Below, in pieces: positions 53,198-61,258 of a stretch of DNA of 61,258 nucleotides. The stretch is taken from contig JAZNPF010000027.1 of assembly GCA_045589495.1 (NCBI GenBank), positions 1-61,258 on the forward strand. Direction: 5' to 3'. The first letter of the stretch is position 1, and each line of letters begins with the position of its first letter. Below the pieces are notes generated by a model, which worked only from the letters and a program-made list of their open reading frames with translations, was not told the origin of the DNA and ran no database searches. The position numbers were made by a program, and so were the translations under genes. The DNA is from SIG455 sp045589495. GTDB lineage: Bacteria > Bacillota > Clostridia > UMGS1810.

Positions 53198-53230
53198 AAT
53201 GCTCACTTGGTGTTATTGCAAGTGAGCATT
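53198..53230. terminator. Terminator after the spoIVB fragment
   Basis: Hairpin AATGCTCACTT/AAGTGAGCATT with an 11-nt loop. Its stem corresponds to that after the full spoIVB gene. Confidence 0.8.
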
Positions 53231-53240
53231 TATATTTTTG

Positions 53241-54116
53241 TCAATTTGTTCTGTTTTGTCTGAACGTTCTTGGTGAACACCCAACATGTGATTTGAAAAA
53301 CCGACTGAAAGAATATATGTCTGAATAGTTCAGTTTTTCATATATGCTTTTTATTGGCGTATCGGTTTGCATCAACTTTTCTTTTGCATATTTCAATCTT
53401 AAATTTCTATAATATGTCATTATGTTTTGATTATATAGTACTTTAAATCTTCTCAGTAATGTATATTTGTTTACATAAAATTGTTTGGAAAGAGAGTCTA
53501 ATGTTATTATCTCCAGGTAATTGCTTTCGATATAACTTTTTATAAGTGTGACGCTGTTGTCAATTACACTCATGTTATTTTCTTCTGATTTTTGTGTTTC
53601 AAACTGTCTTAATATACGGTCAAGAAGTTCCAACATCTTTACTTTACATAAAATTTCATAATTATAATCTTTCTTTTGGAATAGTTCGATAATGTCAAAG
53701 AAAAGTTTTTTAAAATTTTCAATATCGTATGGTGTAAATACATCCGGAATTTTGGTGCTTTTTAAAATGTCTTCCTGAATTAAAGAAAGTTCATAATCCG
53801 TCATTTCGTCTTTTGTTTTATAGGATACAAATGTTTCTTCACTTTTTTCTGTATATATAACATCAAAATGAATGTGTGGCTGAACAAAATCAGTGTTATT
53901 TACACATTCAAATTTATGAGGTGTTCCAGGTCGTAGTAAAACGACGTCATTCTTCTTGCATAAGTGTGGAACGTCGTCTATAATTATATTGCAAACGCCA
54001 TCATTAACAAAAATAATTTCATAATCAAAAATAACTCTTTTTCGTATTAAAAAAGGAGCTACAAGTGTAGAATGCATAGCAACTCTTATATATGGGGAAA
54101 GCAAATGTTTTTTCAA
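53241..54116 (-). CDS. AraC-family regulator with cupin sensor domain
   Basis: 291 residues. The N-terminal cupin-like domain (about 15-110) has LLRPGTPHKF and PHIHFDVIY. The C-terminal double helix-turn-helix (about 190-291) ends in CSPRTFRQNR. Start is TTG at 54116, preceded by AAGGAGGTGA; the frame extends further upstream without support. It is divergent from the DUF2961 gene and probably controls the DUF2961-ribulokinase operon in response to a sugar. Confidence 0.88.
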   Translation of the reverse strand: MKKHLLSPYIRVAMHSTLVAPFLIRKRVIFDYEIIFVNDGVCNIIIDDVPHLCKKNDVVLLRPGTPHKFECVNNTDFVQPHIHFDVIYTEKSEETFVSYKTKDEMTDYELSLIQEDILKSTKIPDVFTPYDIENFKKLFFDIIELFQKKDYNYEILCKVKMLELLDRILRQFETQKSEENNMSVIDNSVTLIKSYIESNYLEIITLDSLSKQFYVNKYTLLRRFKVLYNQNIMTYYRNLRLKYAKEKLMQTDTPIKSIYEKLNYSDIYSFSRFFKSHVGCSPRTFRQNRTN

Positions 54117-54249
54117 AAAATCACCTCCTTTAAAATAACGTGTCAATAAATGATAAGTTTTTTGCAAATAATTGATATTACAATTTTTAAGAGTATATGT
54201 TACTATAATACTACAGAATGCAAAACTTTACAAGGAGGATATACGAAAA

Positions 54250-55314
54250 ATGTTGGAAATATCAAAAATCAGAAACTATGAATCCAGGTCAATTTCTGCC
54301 GAGAATTTTAACGGGGAAAAAGGAAAAGGAGGTATGGCAGAAGATGGTACTGGTAAAGAGTACGCACGTAGATTAGGAAAAGGGTGGAAAGTATCCCCGA
54401 GTGTTGATATTGAAAGTGGAGAAATTTTTGAAATGGCAGACATCTGCGGTCCGGGGATTATAAAACATATCTGGTTAACCGACAATTGCTGTGAAAACAG
54501 AATGCTCATTATTAGGATATATTGGGATGGCAGTGCTACGCCATCGGTAGAAGTGCCATTATGCGATTTCTTTGCATCTGCAGATTATCAGGAATATGCG
54601 CAATTAACCTCATTACCGGTTTGTGTAAATCCAAAACGTGGATTTAACTGTTACTGGGAAATGCCGTTTTATAAAAACTGTAAGATAACTGTTGAAAATC
54701 TTTATTCGGATAAGGTGACATTATATTATCAGGTTGACTATGTTTTAGGGGATATTCCGGAAGGTCACGGCTATTTCCATGCTCAGTTCAGAAGATGTAA
54801 TCCAATTCTTTATAAAGAAAACTATACAATTCTTGAAAATGTTCAAGGAAATGGACATTATGTTGGTACATATATGTTTTGGGGACAAAACAATAATGGC
54901 TGGTGGGGTGAAGGAGAGATTAAGTTCTATCTTGATGGAGATGAAGAATATCCCACAATTTGTGGCACGGGTACAGAAGACTATTTTTGCGGTTCGTGGA
55001 ATTTTGATATTGGTGGAAAATATCAGGAGTTTTGCACTCCGTATGCGGGACTTTCTAAAATAATTCACCCGGATGGGCTTTATCGGGCAAACCAGAGATT
55101 CTCTATGTATAGATGGCATATTTGTGATCCTATATATTTCAAAAAAAATATAAGAGTTACGATTCAGGCACTTGGGTGGAGAAACTTAATGAATAAAGAA
55201 CGTGAATACCTTCCTTTGCAGGATGATATTTCCTCGGTTGCTTTTTGGTATCAGGACAGTATATGCAAAACATTCCCTGAATTTCCATGTAAAGAGAAAT
55301 TACAGATTATATAA
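54250..55314 (+). CDS. DUF2961 protein (glycoside hydrolase family 172 type)
   Basis: 354 residues, no signal peptide. Seen: GPGIIKHIWLTDN near residue 68, WGEGEIKFYLDGD near 220 and GTGTEDYF near 240, which match DUF2961. Characterised members of this family (GH172) act on fructofuranosides or D-arabinofuranosides. Here it lies next to a ribulokinase, so a pentofuranose substrate is attractive but inferred. AAGGAGGATATA precedes the ATG. TATAAT at 54204-54209 may be the -10. Confidence 0.82.
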   Translation: MLEISKIRNYESRSISAENFNGEKGKGGMAEDGTGKEYARRLGKGWKVSPSVDIESGEIFEMADICGPGIIKHIWLTDNCCENRMLIIRIYWDGSATPSVEVPLCDFFASADYQEYAQLTSLPVCVNPKRGFNCYWEMPFYKNCKITVENLYSDKVTLYYQVDYVLGDIPEGHGYFHAQFRRCNPILYKENYTILENVQGNGHYVGTYMFWGQNNNGWWGEGEIKFYLDGDEEYPTICGTGTEDYFCGSWNFDIGGKYQEFCTPYAGLSKIIHPDGLYRANQRFSMYRWHICDPIYFKKNIRVTIQALGWRNLMNKEREYLPLQDDISSVAFWYQDSICKTFPEFPCKEKLQII

Positions 55315-55334
55315 ATTTCGTAAGGAGGATGGAT

Positions 55335-56969
55335 ATGAGTAAATATAGCATAGGAATCGATTTCGGTACTTTATCAGGCAGAGCGGTAGTTGTTGATATA
55401 GAAACAGGTGATGAAGTTGCAACGTCAGTATGCCAATACAAGCACGGTGTAATGTCGGAAACATTTTTCAATGATACTTCTTTACCTCCCGACTATGCAC
55501 TTCAACATCCGCAGGACTATATTGATGTTTTGTGTTTTGTGCTGAAAGAATGTATTGATATAGCAAAGATTTCAGTAGACGATATAGTGGGGATAGGTGT
55601 CGATTTTACTGCATCAACGGTTTTACCTGTTGCGGAAGACGGAACACCTTTGTGCTTTTTTGATGAATATAAGGAAAACCCACATGCTTATGTTAAATTA
55701 TGGAAACATCACGCGGCACAAAAAGATGCTGATGAAATCAATTGTTTAGCCCAAAAAACGGGAGTAAAATGGTTAAGTAAATATGGAGGCACTATTTCGA
55801 GTGAATGGCTTTTCCCAAAAGTGCTTCAGATTTTGAGAGAAGATATGACTTTATATGATAATACATTCAGATTTATAGAGGCAGGCGACTGGATTGTATG
55901 GTATTTAACAGGAAAAGAAACACACAGTATATGCACAACGGGATTTAAGGCTATATGGAATGAAGAAAGCGGTTATCCAGATAAAGATTTTCTTAGTAAA
56001 CTGGCACCGGAATTTGAAAATATAGTTGGAACTAAAATTTCAACAGATGTAACTAAACTTTCCAAGCCGGCAGGATGCATAACGGAAAAAGTGGCGGAGA
56101 TAACCGGATTAAAAGAGGGGACGCCTGTAATGCCAGCCTTTATTGATGCACATGCTGCTTTGCCTGCATTGGGGATAGTGAGCCCGGGTGATTTGCTAAT
56201 GATAATTGGTACATCAACCTGTCATATTCTTTTGGGAGATAAGGCTATTGATATTCCGGGAATTTCTGGATATGTAAAAGACGGAATAATAGATGGATTG
56301 TATGCTTATGAAGCGGGTCAAAGTTGTGTTGGTGACAGCTTTGATTGGTTTGTAAAAAACTGTGTTCCGAACTCTTATTTTAAAGAAGCAGAAAAAAGAG
56401 GCGTTGATATACATAAATATCTGAGGAGTAAAGCGGAGTTGTTACCGCCAGGTTCCAATGGCCTGCTAGCACTTGATTGGTGGAATGGTAACAGAACTCC
56501 TTATGTTGACGGTGATTTAACAGGAATGATTGTAGGTCTTGATATTCATACTCTTCCTGAAGAAATATACAGAGCACTTATTGAAGCAACTGCATTTGGG
56601 ACTAAGAGAATTATTGAGATTTACGAAGAAAATGGTATAAAAACAGAAAAATTGTACGCGGCAGGAGGAATAGCAGAAAAAGATGAACTTTTGATGCAGA
56701 TATATGCGGATGTAACGGAAAGAGAGATTTATCTGTCCGGAACAAGTCAGGCGTGTGCATACGGAAGTGCAGTTCTAGGAGCAGTCAATAAAAATGGATA
56801 TACTGATATCAAAGAGGCTTCAAGAAATATGAAAAAAGTTAAAGATACTGTTTTTAAACCAAATCCAATAAACAGTAGTGTCTATAAAGAATTATATATG
56901 AAGTATAAAATGTTATCAGATTTTTTTGCACACAATGACATTATGAAAACACTTAAAACATTAAACTGA
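55335..56969 (+). CDS. araB: Ribulokinase (FGGY family)
   Basis: 544 residues, close to AraB length. It phosphorylates ribulose. Seen: the N-terminal phosphate motif IDFGTLSGRAVV, VDFTAST near 95, AFIDAHAA near 265, IGTSTCHILLG near 295, DWWNGNRTPYVD near 380 and the C-terminal AAGG (adenine pocket). ATG at 55335 is chosen: AGGAGG at 55323-55328 leaves 6 nt, whereas ATG 55329 abuts it. It is 20 nt after DUF2961. There is no isomerase (araA) or epimerase (araD) here. Confidence 0.92.
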   Translation: MSKYSIGIDFGTLSGRAVVVDIETGDEVATSVCQYKHGVMSETFFNDTSLPPDYALQHPQDYIDVLCFVLKECIDIAKISVDDIVGIGVDFTASTVLPVAEDGTPLCFFDEYKENPHAYVKLWKHHAAQKDADEINCLAQKTGVKWLSKYGGTISSEWLFPKVLQILREDMTLYDNTFRFIEAGDWIVWYLTGKETHSICTTGFKAIWNEESGYPDKDFLSKLAPEFENIVGTKISTDVTKLSKPAGCITEKVAEITGLKEGTPVMPAFIDAHAALPALGIVSPGDLLMIIGTSTCHILLGDKAIDIPGISGYVKDGIIDGLYAYEAGQSCVGDSFDWFVKNCVPNSYFKEAEKRGVDIHKYLRSKAELLPPGSNGLLALDWWNGNRTPYVDGDLTGMIVGLDIHTLPEEIYRALIEATAFGTKRIIEIYEENGIKTEKLYAAGGIAEKDELLMQIYADVTEREIYLSGTSQACAYGSAVLGAVNKNGYTDIKEASRNMKKVKDTVFKPNPINSSVYKELYMKYKMLSDFFAHNDIMKTLKTLN

Positions 56970-56977
56970 TTACTTGG

Positions 56978-57001
56978 GCAGGGAGAAATCCCTGCTTTTT
57001 G
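56978..57001 (+). terminator. Terminator after the ribulokinase gene
   Basis: Stem GCAGGGA/TCCCTGC with GAAA tetraloop and a TTTTTG tail. Confidence 0.88.
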
Positions 57002-57107
57002 TTTTTGCACAAAAACTTAATGTTTATGCTCATTTTTCGTGGTATAACCAATAAAAATGTGCTAATATCAAATTGATATAATAAATTATATTGGGCGGTG
57101 ATGAGTT

Positions 57108-57944
57108 GTGCATGATATAACTGCTATCAAAAATTATATTCACTTTTTAAAAAGAGAACATAATCTGTCTGTGACCTTGCATTTGAATGGTGATGATGCA
57201 TTGGCGGTTTCAAATGAACTTATTACATTTAATATCCATGATAATTCTTATTGTGCATATATAAAAACTTTCCCTGATGCATGGAAACATTGTATTGAAA
57301 AGCAGGAATGTGTCAAGCAAAAATGCACTTATGGTTCTTTTTGTGGTGTTTGCTATGCCGGTGTAAAAGAAATTGTATATCCGGTTTGCAAAGAGGGGAA
57401 AATTGTCGGGTTTATATGTGTAAGTGGTTATAGAAGTGATGAAAGCGAAAGTTATATAAACCGCGTTTCAAAAAAATACTCAATACCAAAAGAAAATTTA
57501 AGTGCTGCATATAAATCATTAAAGCCTGACGTACCAAAGTCGTTTGTCGATACACTAGTAGCACCTCTTTGTGATATGCTTGAACTTGCGTTCATCAAGA
57601 CTGTTGCAAAAACAAACGAAAATATGAATATTATTGAAAAAGTTGAACGTTATTTAAAACTGAACCGAACGCAAAATATTTCGTCAGATGATTTGTGTAA
57701 GCATCTTGCGTGCAGCAGATCGCACATAAGTCATCAGTTTAAAAATCATACTGGAAAGAGTATAAGGGAATATCTTACCGACTTGCGCCTTGAAGATGCA
57801 AAATCTTTACTTATTCATTCTGAACTTACAGTTACTGAAATAGCATTGTCTGTAGGGTTTGGAAGTTCAAATTATTTTACAAATGTCTTTAAAAAAGAAA
57901 TGAATATGTCACCAGGTGAGTACAGAAAACAAAAACGAAGTTAA
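57108..57944 (+). CDS. AraC-family regulator with PocR domain (second copy)
   Basis: 278 residues. The PocR-type sensor (about 1-150) has a Cys-rich block (YCAYIK, CIEKQECVKQKC, CGVCYAG) and IVGFICVSGYR. The AraC output domain (about 175-278) ends SPGEYRKQKRS. It is a second PocR/AraC protein besides 49901-50707; they share architecture but little sequence. The GTG start follows GGCGGTGATGAG. It is 21 nt before the FAD oxidoreductase gene and probably its regulator. Confidence 0.87.
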   Translation: MHDITAIKNYIHFLKREHNLSVTLHLNGDDALAVSNELITFNIHDNSYCAYIKTFPDAWKHCIEKQECVKQKCTYGSFCGVCYAGVKEIVYPVCKEGKIVGFICVSGYRSDESESYINRVSKKYSIPKENLSAAYKSLKPDVPKSFVDTLVAPLCDMLELAFIKTVAKTNENMNIIEKVERYLKLNRTQNISSDDLCKHLACSRSHISHQFKNHTGKSIREYLTDLRLEDAKSLLIHSELTVTEIALSVGFGSSNYFTNVFKKEMNMSPGEYRKQKRS

Positions 57945-57965
57945 ATTTACAAAGGAAATTTGAAT

Positions 57966-59654
57966 ATGAGAACATTGAATTATAAAACAGATTTATGTAT
58001 AATAGGCGGTGGTCTTGCGGGACTTTGCTGTGCCGTGGCGGCTTCACGTAACGGAATTAAAACAGTACTTGTACAAGACAGACCTGTTTTGGGAGGAAAT
58101 GCATCTGAAGAAGTGCGTATGTGGATATGCGGTGCTCACGGAAAAGACAACCGTGAAACAGGGATTATAGAAGAAATTATACTGGAAAATTTTTATTACA
58201 ACAAACAACTTAAATATCCTTTGTGGGATTCTGTTCTATACGGAAAGGCAAAATCGGAACCTAACTTAACTTTGCTTCTTAATTCAAGTTGTTTAGATGC
58301 AACAATGGATGGCAACAGGATTAAAAGCATAAAGGCATGGCAATCTAATGCAGAAACTTATCATATAGTTGAAGCAAAATACTTTGCGGATTGTTCCGGA
58401 GATTCTGTTCTTGCTCCTTTAAGTGGTGCAGAATTTATGTATGGAAGAGAAGCAAAAAAAGATTTTAACGAAACTATTCCTCCTGATATAGCAGATAAAA
58501 AGACAATGGGAATGAGTTGCATGTTTCAGATAAGAGAAACTGACCACAAGGTTGAGTTTATTCCGCCTTCATGGGCGTATACATACGAAACTGATGCTGA
58601 TCTTCCGTACAAAGAGCATCCTATGGATACAAATTTCTGGTGGTTGGAACTTGGCGGTGAGTGGGATTGTATTCACGATACAGACCGATGCCGTGATGAA
58701 CTTTTAAAGATTGCATACGGTATATGGGATCATATGAAGAACAAAGGCGAACACGGTGCAGACAACTGGGAACTTGAATGGATTGGTTTTCTTCCCGGTA
58801 AACGTGAAAGCAGAAGATATGTCGGTAAATATATAGTAAATCAGAATGATGTTGAATCAGAAGGAAAATTTGATGATTTGATTGCTTATGGCGGTTGGAC
58901 GATGGATGACCATTTTCCGGAAGGTTTTTATTATAACAAAGGATATCCGACAATATTTCATCCTGCACCAAGTCCATGGGGGATCCCATTGAGAAGTCTT
59001 ATTTCAAAAAACATAGAAAATCTTGTTTTTGCGGGACGTAATATAAGTGTAACTCATGCAGCATTAAGTTCGTCCAGAGTAATGGCTACATGCTCGATTT
59101 TAGGACAGGCAATTGGTACAGCAGTTGCTATGGCGGTGAATGAAAATTGTGATATTGATAAAATTGATATTAAAAAACTTCAACAGAAACTTATGATTGA
59201 CGACTGTTATCTACCGTGGCAGAAGAGAGAAATATCTGAAACAACAAAATCTGCTGTTTGCAGTGAAGAAATTGTGCGTAACGGAAAAGACAGGGGAGAG
59301 GAAAATTGCTGGATTGGTAAAAGGGGAGAAAGTATAGAGTACAGTTTCAATACAGAAACATTTGTTGAGAAAATAAGATTTGTTTTTGACAGTAATCTTA
59401 ACAGAAGTTATAATAATATGCCTTGCAGATATAAACTTAATGAACCTGATTTCAAATTACCCCAGACGCTTATAAAAGATTATCGAATTGATATAATCTT
59501 AGCTGATGGAAATAAGGAAATTATTGATGTAAAAAATAACTTTCAGCGACTTGTGTATCATCTGGTTGGAAAGAAAGTTAAAAAAATTATTTTTACACCA
59601 CTTGAAACTCACGGCTGCAGAGAATGCAGAGTATTTGATTTTGAACTTATATAA
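57966..59654 (+). CDS. FAD-dependent oxidoreductase
   Basis: 562 residues. The N-terminal dinucleotide fold has IIGGGLAGL (residues 10-18) and the FAD_oxidored GGNASEEVRMW near 43, AGRNISVTHAAL near 360 and VMATCSILGQAIG near 372. A C-terminal beta-rich domain (about 430-562) is unusual for this family and could be a carbohydrate-binding or docking module. Such enzymes often accompany glycan-degrading genes; the substrate is unknown. ATG at 57966 chosen, with AAAGGA 9 nt upstream. No signal peptide. Confidence 0.85.
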   Translation: MRTLNYKTDLCIIGGGLAGLCCAVAASRNGIKTVLVQDRPVLGGNASEEVRMWICGAHGKDNRETGIIEEIILENFYYNKQLKYPLWDSVLYGKAKSEPNLTLLLNSSCLDATMDGNRIKSIKAWQSNAETYHIVEAKYFADCSGDSVLAPLSGAEFMYGREAKKDFNETIPPDIADKKTMGMSCMFQIRETDHKVEFIPPSWAYTYETDADLPYKEHPMDTNFWWLELGGEWDCIHDTDRCRDELLKIAYGIWDHMKNKGEHGADNWELEWIGFLPGKRESRRYVGKYIVNQNDVESEGKFDDLIAYGGWTMDDHFPEGFYYNKGYPTIFHPAPSPWGIPLRSLISKNIENLVFAGRNISVTHAALSSSRVMATCSILGQAIGTAVAMAVNENCDIDKIDIKKLQQKLMIDDCYLPWQKREISETTKSAVCSEEIVRNGKDRGEENCWIGKRGESIEYSFNTETFVEKIRFVFDSNLNRSYNNMPCRYKLNEPDFKLPQTLIKDYRIDIILADGNKEIIDVKNNFQRLVYHLVGKKVKKIIFTPLETHGCRECRVFDFELI

Positions 59655-59694
59655 CAGACAAAACCCGTTCTTATGAACGGGTTTTGTCTGTTAT
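59651..59694. terminator. Bidirectional terminator with both stop codons in the stem
   Basis: Twenty-bp perfect inverted repeat with a 4-nt TTAT loop. The TAA of the FAD oxidoreductase gene and the TAA of malQ both lie within it, so each transcript ends immediately after its coding region. Confidence 0.9.
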
Positions 59695-61124
59695 ATTCTT
59701 GAATAAATTTCATTAAGACGTTTGAATTTGTTTTTATCAATGCTGTCAAGTTGCTCTTTAGTTATTCTGTATGCCCAGTTACCGTCTGCTCTTCCCGGTG
59801 TGTTCAGTCTTGTGTCGGAACCATATCCAAGCAAATCCTGTATTGGCATAATGACAACACCGGCAGATGAAGCCATCATTGTACGTATAATATACTCACA
59901 GCCGCCACTCCAGTCATCACCTTTATATCCACAGTATTCAAGCATATATTTACGTGTGTTTTCATCAAGTTCCCAAAGATATCCCAGAAGTGTATTATTA
60001 TCATGTGTTCCTGTGTATGCGATGCAATTATTTATATAGTTGTGCGGAAGATGTGTGGATTTGCTGTCACCCATAAATGCAAATTGAAAAACTCTCATTC
60101 CCGGAAATCCACTTTCGTTTACAAGTTTTATAACATCATCAGTTATAAGTCCTAAATCTTCGGCAATAATAAGTGCATTACCTGCAACTTGCTTTATGGC
60201 GTTTATAAGTTTGATTCCCGGACCTTTACTCATTTTTCCTTCTTTTGCAGTTTTGGCGTCGCCGGGAACTTCCCAGAAAGATTCAATTCCTCTGAAGTGG
60301 TCAATACGAACACCGTCAAACATTTTTGTTATATGCAAAATTCTGTCTTTCCACCAACGGAAATCTTCTTTTTCCATTTCAGCCCAATTATATATTGGGT
60401 TGCCCCATAATTGACCGTCGGCACTGAAATAATCAGGTGGGACACCTGCCACTAAAACCGGTTTATTTTCGCTATCTAATAGAAACAAGTGTTTATCCGC
60501 CCATACGTCGCTGCTGTCAAGGTCTACGTAAATAGGAATATCGCCGATTATTTTAATTCCTTTTCCGTTTGCATATTTCTTTATTTGTGCCCATTGTTCA
60601 AAAAATTCATACTGAATAAATTTCCACATAAAAATGTCATCTTCATCATAAACGTCGTTTTGCCATTCATACCATGCATTATTGTTGTTGGCATTTTTTA
60701 ATGCCATAAATTTACAGAAATTATCAAGGTAGGTATTTTGAGATATGAAACTTTCTATTTTATCCTTATTACCTACTCTTAAAGAAGCGGTTTTTAGTAT
60801 CTTCAGACGTTCATTGAATAAACGTTCATATTCACAAACATACGGATTGTGTTGCTTCTGGCTGATAAGTTCATCCTCTGTAAGCAATCCTTTATTTTTT
60901 AACTGTTCCAAATCCACAAAATAAGGATTTCCCGCAAAAGCAGACGGTGATTTATATGGTGAATTACACTCATCAGACGGGCAGAACGGAAGAACCTGCC
61001 AGTATGTATATCCACATTCTGATAAGAAATCAATAAAATACTTTGCTTCATTGCTGAAACTTCCTATAGAGTAGTCGCCAAACATAGAAGAAATATGCAT
61101 CAATACTCCGCTTTTTCTGTTCAA
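59691..61124 (-). CDS. malQ: 4-alpha-glucanotransferase (amylomaltase)
   Basis: 477 residues, GH77. It transfers maltooligosaccharide segments in glycogen or maltodextrin metabolism. Seen: SGVLMHISS at the N-terminus, the nucleophile Asp in VRIDHFRG near 275, the acid/base Glu in IIAEDLG near 325, and TGTHDNNT near 375. TTG is the start: GGAGG lies 7 nt upstream, while the nearer ATG at 61129 leads to a stop after two codons. The protein ends about 15 residues short of some homologues, without loss of a motif. Confidence 0.95.
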   Translation of the reverse strand: MNRKSGVLMHISSMFGDYSIGSFSNEAKYFIDFLSECGYTYWQVLPFCPSDECNSPYKSPSAFAGNPYFVDLEQLKNKGLLTEDELISQKQHNPYVCEYERLFNERLKILKTASLRVGNKDKIESFISQNTYLDNFCKFMALKNANNNNAWYEWQNDVYDEDDIFMWKFIQYEFFEQWAQIKKYANGKGIKIIGDIPIYVDLDSSDVWADKHLFLLDSENKPVLVAGVPPDYFSADGQLWGNPIYNWAEMEKEDFRWWKDRILHITKMFDGVRIDHFRGIESFWEVPGDAKTAKEGKMSKGPGIKLINAIKQVAGNALIIAEDLGLITDDVIKLVNESGFPGMRVFQFAFMGDSKSTHLPHNYINNCIAYTGTHDNNTLLGYLWELDENTRKYMLEYCGYKGDDWSGGCEYIIRTMMASSAGVVIMPIQDLLGYGSDTRLNTPGRADGNWAYRITKEQLDSIDKNKFKRLNEIYSRI

Positions 61125-61258
61125 AACATTACCTCCGTTACAAATAAATTCAAATATATAAATATATTATCATAAATATACAAAATTTTCAATGGGAATA
61201 TCGCCCAAAATGTGGATAATTACTTACTTTGCTTGACATAATTGTTTGACTGCTATAT

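Overview
The window is AT-rich DNA that reads as the chromosome of an endospore-forming, low-GC Gram-positive of the class Clostridia. The grounds are the sporulation genes spmA, spmB and spoIVB, a large Gram-positive SRP RNA of about 265 nt with an Alu domain, strong Shine-Dalgarno sites, frequent TTG and GTG starts, TTGACA/TATAAT promoters, and S-layer-homology repeats on a surface protein. Genus and species cannot be fixed from the sequence alone.

Layout. 1-6.2 kb: tRNA-Leu(CAA), an mreB-type actin, a DUF3343/cysteine-desulfurase-like pair, a membrane-anchored polysaccharide deacetylase, rlmH and dinB. 6.3-11.7 kb: SRP RNA, dnaX, then hom-thrB-lysC, with an internal ribosome site in lysC that predicts a separate beta subunit. 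11.8-22.7 kb: a single-strand run of rlmB, copA, an ACT-domain protein, UPF0210, and a compact shikimate/phenylalanine operon (aroB, aroA, aroC, pheA, aroE, aroQ, aroK) that covers every step from DAHP to chorismate plus the first two phenylalanine steps. 22.7-28.1 kb, minus strand: endonuclease IV with a deoxyribosyltransferase-like partner, a polar amino acid ABC transporter, a GNAT protein and rodA. 28.2-36.1 kb: a poorly characterised trio (DUF5685, J-domain protein, small membrane protein), a mutarotase-like protein, ftsK/spoIIIE, a YgiQ-type radical SAM protein and folD. 36.1-45.3 kb: an intracellular subtilase, a two-component system followed by an HtrA protease, a HAD hydrolase, rlmN, a lipid kinase, a 5'-nucleotidase and a CPBP protease. 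45.4-49.9 kb: a GH18/SLH protein, a ribbon-helix-helix regulator, spmAB and spoIVB.

From 49.9 kb to the end the character changes to accessory carbohydrate functions: PocR-type and cupin-type AraC regulators, an EamA transporter, a beta-helix protein, a DUF2961 (GH172-type) protein, a ribulokinase, an FAD-dependent oxidoreductase and malQ. The region begins exactly at the 3' end of spoIVB. A second, orphaned copy of the last 40 or so spoIVB codons plus its terminator lies 3.3 kb further on, next to tandem 23-nt repeats. The two copies differ almost only at synonymous positions. The usual downstream neighbour spo0A is absent. I read this as a homology-marked insertion of a sugar-utilisation module at the spoIVB 3' end, and it is the most interesting structure in the window.

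A second theme is regulation. Direct TGTTTA-type repeats with 11-bp spacing lie upstream of htrA, with a related box before its response regulator and another in the rodA/DUF5685 divergent region, suggesting a small envelope-related regulon run by the local two-component system.
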